From: Methanosarcinaceae archaeon
GTDB lineage: Archaea > Halobacteriota > Methanosarcinia > Methanosarcinales > Methanosarcinaceae
Assembly (NCBI GenBank): GCA_016926455.1
Contig: JAFGOO010000060.1
Location: forward strand, 1 to 8,067
DNA: 8,067 nucleotides
Direction of reading: 5' to 3'
Numbering within the stretch: position 1 is the first letter of the stretch; the number at the start of each line of letters is the position of its first letter. The translations under genes and the position numbers were made by a program. Below the pieces are notes generated by a model. That model had not been told where the DNA came from. It did not search any database and saw only the letters and a program-made list of their open reading frames with translations. This document shows positions 6,950 to 8,067 of the stretch, piece by piece.

Positions 6950-7543
6950 TTGGAACCAATTGCACCAGAGTGGCCAGTCGTTAAAGGTGATTATGTTATT
7001 GGTACACCTGATTCAAGGGTTGCTGTAGTAACTCTAGCAAGCACAATTGAACCATACCTTGAGGCTTCTATATGGGGTAGCTGCAAAACAGAGAATCTTG
7101 GGGTCGAAAAAATAGTTGCAAATATGATTTCCAATTCAAACATTAGGTATCTACTTATTTGCGGGGGTGAATCCCGCGGCCATCTCGCAGGTCAAACGCT
7201 TTTTGCACTCCATCAAAATGGGATTGATGAAAATGGCAGGATCATTGGGTCAAATGGTGCTATCCCGTTTATAGAAAATATTCCAGAGGATGCCATTGAT
7301 CATTTTCAACGTCAGGTTGAACTCATAGAGTATATAGGCCTGACAGATATTGAACAAATACATCATCTAGTGGATGAATACAAAAACAAAGGCACTATTT
7401 ATGACGAAGATCCCATGGTTGTAGGAACAGCAAAGAAGAAACATACCGTCTACGATAAACCGGTTTTTGGTGATATCATTATTTCCAATGATGTCATGAT
7501 TGATGCACTTTCAGGAGTAGTATATGATGAAGAGTGTATTTAG
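6950..7543 (+). CDS. mtxA: MtxA, soluble MtrA-like corrinoid protein
   Basis: This MtrA homologue would bind a corrinoid and carry a methyl group to or from tetrahydromethanopterin with MtxH. From TTG 6950 the product is 197 residues. It has PEWPVVKGDYVIG near the N-terminus, GSCKTENLGVEKIVANMI (43-60), NIRYLLICGGESRGH ending in H78, then GAIPFIENIPEDAI. H78 aligns with the MtrA histidine that ligates cobalt (His84 in methanogen MtrA). Canonical MtrA ends in a transmembrane helix that anchors it to the sodium-pumping complex; here the chain ends hydrophilic, with no membrane segment, so it should be soluble. An open frame continues upstream to GTG 6854, adding 32 residues, but that part overlaps the tnpB tail and a TATA box and lacks family similarity. 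The motif differs from Mtr (ESRGHLAGQ instead of EVxGHxTGQ). mtxH follows after 75 bases. Substrate unknown. Confidence 0.82.
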   Translation: MEPIAPEWPVVKGDYVIGTPDSRVAVVTLASTIEPYLEASIWGSCKTENLGVEKIVANMISNSNIRYLLICGGESRGHLAGQTLFALHQNGIDENGRIIGSNGAIPFIENIPEDAIDHFQRQVELIEYIGLTDIEQIHHLVDEYKNKGTIYDEDPMVVGTAKKKHTVYDKPVFGDIIISNDVMIDALSGVVYDEECI

Positions 7544-7548
7544 TCCAG

Positions 7549-7559
7549 TTTTTATATGG
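7549..7559 (+). promoter_or_regulatory. T-run / TATA-like element between mtxA and mtxH
   Basis: Just after the mtxA stop are five T overlapping TTTATATGG (7551-7559). It could be a weak terminator, or a TATA box predicting an mtxH start near 7580 with a 39-base leader. The 75-base gap is longer than usual for tightly coupled subunits, so differential expression of MtxA and MtxH is possible. Neither reading is strong. Confidence 0.2.
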
Positions 7560-7618
7560 TGTCTATTAAAAATATCAATTGTATGAAATATGTATTATCA
7601 GGATAAGAGGTTGTGATG

Positions 7619-8067
7619 ATGTTCAGGTTTCAAAAAGAGCAGAAGATAGTCAACATTGCGGGTGTAAAGATTGGAGGGCAACCTGGGGAACTGCCCACTG
7701 CATTGGCAGGGACGATATTTTACAACAACCATAAGATTGTGGAGGATGAAGTATCAGGCGTGTTTGACAGAGACGCCGCAGAAACACTTGTGAATGTTCA
7801 GGAAACCAATTCTGATGAAACAGGAAATCCTCATTTGATACATATTTTCGGGACGACGCCAGAAAGTATATGTAATTATATAGATTTTATTGTGGATGTT
7901 ACAGATGCACCTTTTCTCATCGATTCTCCTGAAGCCGCTGTGAGGATAAATGCTCTTGAGTATGTCTCTGACGTCGGGCTTGCTGACAAGACAGTATATA
8001 ATTCGATCAACATGAGCATAACAGACAAGGAACGTGAAGCACTGAAACAATCCGATGTTGATAGTTC
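7619..8067 (+). CDS. mtxH: MtxH, MtrH-like methyltransferase subunit (5' part; cut by window edge)
   Basis: The first 149 codons of an MtrH homologue are present and stay open to the window edge. MtrH is the TIM-barrel subunit that moves the methyl group from methyl-tetrahydromethanopterin to the corrinoid of MtrA; related MtxH is described as a putative methyltransferase subunit in Methanosarcina. Visible are MFRFQKEQKIVNIAGVKIGG (1-20), QPGELPTALAGTIFY directly after it, FDRDAAETLVN, and LIDSPEAAVRINALEYV, a pterin-binding-like motif region. Three in-frame start codons lie in a row (GTG 7613, ATG 7616, ATG 7619). ATG 7619 is chosen because GAGGT (7607-7611) is then 7 bases away and the product begins MF(R/K)F like MtrH. 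No membrane segment is visible. It probably works with MtxA; the methyl donor or acceptor outside the pterin pathway is unknown. Confidence 0.85.
   Translation, partial: MFRFQKEQKIVNIAGVKIGGQPGELPTALAGTIFYNNHKIVEDEVSGVFDRDAAETLVNVQETNSDETGNPHLIHIFGTTPESICNYIDFIVDVTDAPFLIDSPEAAVRINALEYVSDVGLADKTVYNSINMSITDKEREALKQSDVDS

Noticed and set aside
7754..8050. 98-codon minus-strand frame
   Set aside because: It is the reverse of the mtxH coding region, whose translation matches MtrH well.
1..8067. CRISPR arrays, tRNA or rRNA genes
   Set aside because: No regularly spaced direct repeats, and no cloverleaf or rRNA signature, were found by eye.

Overview
This window looks like chromosomal DNA from a methanogenic archaeon of the Methanosarcinales, probably Methanosarcinaceae. 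Three things point there. The information-processing genes are archaeal: a Pol X polymerase with a PHP domain, an archaeal-type PheRS beta chain, and a replication factor C large subunit ending in a PIP box. The methanogen-specific genes resemble the mtxX, mtxA and mtxH genes of Methanosarcina. Promoters and ribosome sites are archaeal, with TATA boxes about 26 bases before the inferred transcript start and GGAG/GGTGA Shine-Dalgarno sites. The genus cannot be fixed from the sequence alone.

Layout from left to right. Bases 1-98 hold a GC-rich hairpin with a GUAA tetraloop, a short U-run and a second AT-rich inverted repeat; these look like the 3' end or terminator of an upstream RNA or gene. 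polX (200-1930, +) has its own TATA box and overlaps by 4 bases, tail to tail, with pheT (1927-3564, -). A 372-base non-coding gap follows. It contains a 13-base palindrome, a strong plus-strand TATA box, and a hairpin with a C-rich loop that begins at the predicted transcript start and is followed by six T; I call this a candidate small RNA. rfcL (3937-5430, -) is next. A short AT-rich divergent promoter region separates rfcL from mtxX (5521-6378, +).

The right part is a methyl-transfer locus. mtxX (a methanogenesis-marker-4, phosphotransacylase-like protein) is followed by a decayed, internally deleted IS200/IS605-family tnpB (about 6543-6890). Then come mtxA, a soluble MtrA-like corrinoid protein without the membrane anchor, and the first part of mtxH, an MtrH-like methyltransferase cut by the window edge. 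The set resembles two subunits of the membrane Mtr complex without the sodium-pumping subunits, so it is probably a soluble methyl-transfer system of unknown substrate. The tnpB relic splits the cluster and appears to have created a false upstream GTG start for mtxA. A perfect Shine-Dalgarno, a TATA box and family alignment all favour a TTG start at 6950.

The most interesting items are the candidate small RNA at 3840-3922 and the split mtxX-mtxA-mtxH locus with its revised mtxA start. No tRNA, rRNA or CRISPR array was seen.
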